DNA from: an uncultured Bacilli bacterium
Lineage (GTDB): Bacteria; Bacillota_I; Bacilli_A; RF39; UBA660
Direction of reading: 5' to 3'
Length of the DNA stretch: 13,989 nucleotides
NCBI GenBank assembly: GCA_910587725.1
Contig: CAJUNG010000043.1
Location: 1-13,989, forward strand
The notes under the pieces: generated by a model
What the model was told of the DNA's origin: nothing
What the model saw: only the letters and a program-made list of their open reading frames with translations
Databases searched by the model: none
Program-made: the position numbers and the translations under genes
Shown: piece by piece, positions 13,969 through 13,989 of the stretch
Numbering within the stretch: the first letter of the stretch is position 1
Layout of the letters: the number at the start of each line of letters is the position of its first letter

Positions 13969-13989
13969 ACAACTTTTAAAAATTTATAT

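Overview
The window reads as chromosomal DNA from a low-GC, AT-rich member of the Bacillota, probably an uncultured or gut-type Bacilli/Mollicutes-related lineage. Strong AGGAGG-type ribosome binding sites, extended -10 promoters (TGnTATAAT-like) and the yceD-rpmF and queA/tgt arrangements all fit. TGA is used as a stop (queA, yceD) and Trp is TGG throughout, so the genetic code is the standard one and not the mycoplasma code. All recognised genes lie on the + strand.

Region 1 (1-4180): two tandem paralogous genes for large surface proteins, each anchored by one N-terminal membrane segment. Each has a TasA/camelysin-like N-terminal ectodomain followed by two C-terminal units resembling C-type-lectin-like DUF6273 domains. 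By eye, their first 270 shared codons (810 bp) are identical at the DNA level, while the remaining roughly 370 codons have diverged strongly. This constant-head/variable-tail layout is the most striking thing in the window and suggests gene conversion or cassette-type surface variation.

Region 2 (4181-9609): housekeeping genes: ispG (isoprenoid MEP pathway), ruvA, a serine hydrolase of the class C beta-lactamase type, ruvB, an unrecognised 173-residue protein and queA. ispG follows the second surface gene with no visible terminator between them and may be read from the surface gene's promoter. ruvA and ruvB, which form one Holliday-junction motor, are split by the hydrolase gene, and ruvB has its own promoter.

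Region 3 (9606-12132): a divergent Gre-factor-like protein behind a near-consensus promoter and followed by a short terminator, then tgt-yceD-rpmF with its own promoter and a clear intrinsic terminator. QueA and Tgt both act in queuosine modification of tRNA; the Gre-like gene sits between them.

Region 4 (12116-13989): a membrane-anchored extracytoplasmic protein of unknown function and a polytopic membrane protein of the CmpB/putative ABC-transporter type IV family (PF06541), with a possible terminator at the end. No tRNA, rRNA, CRISPR array, transposase or phage gene is visible.
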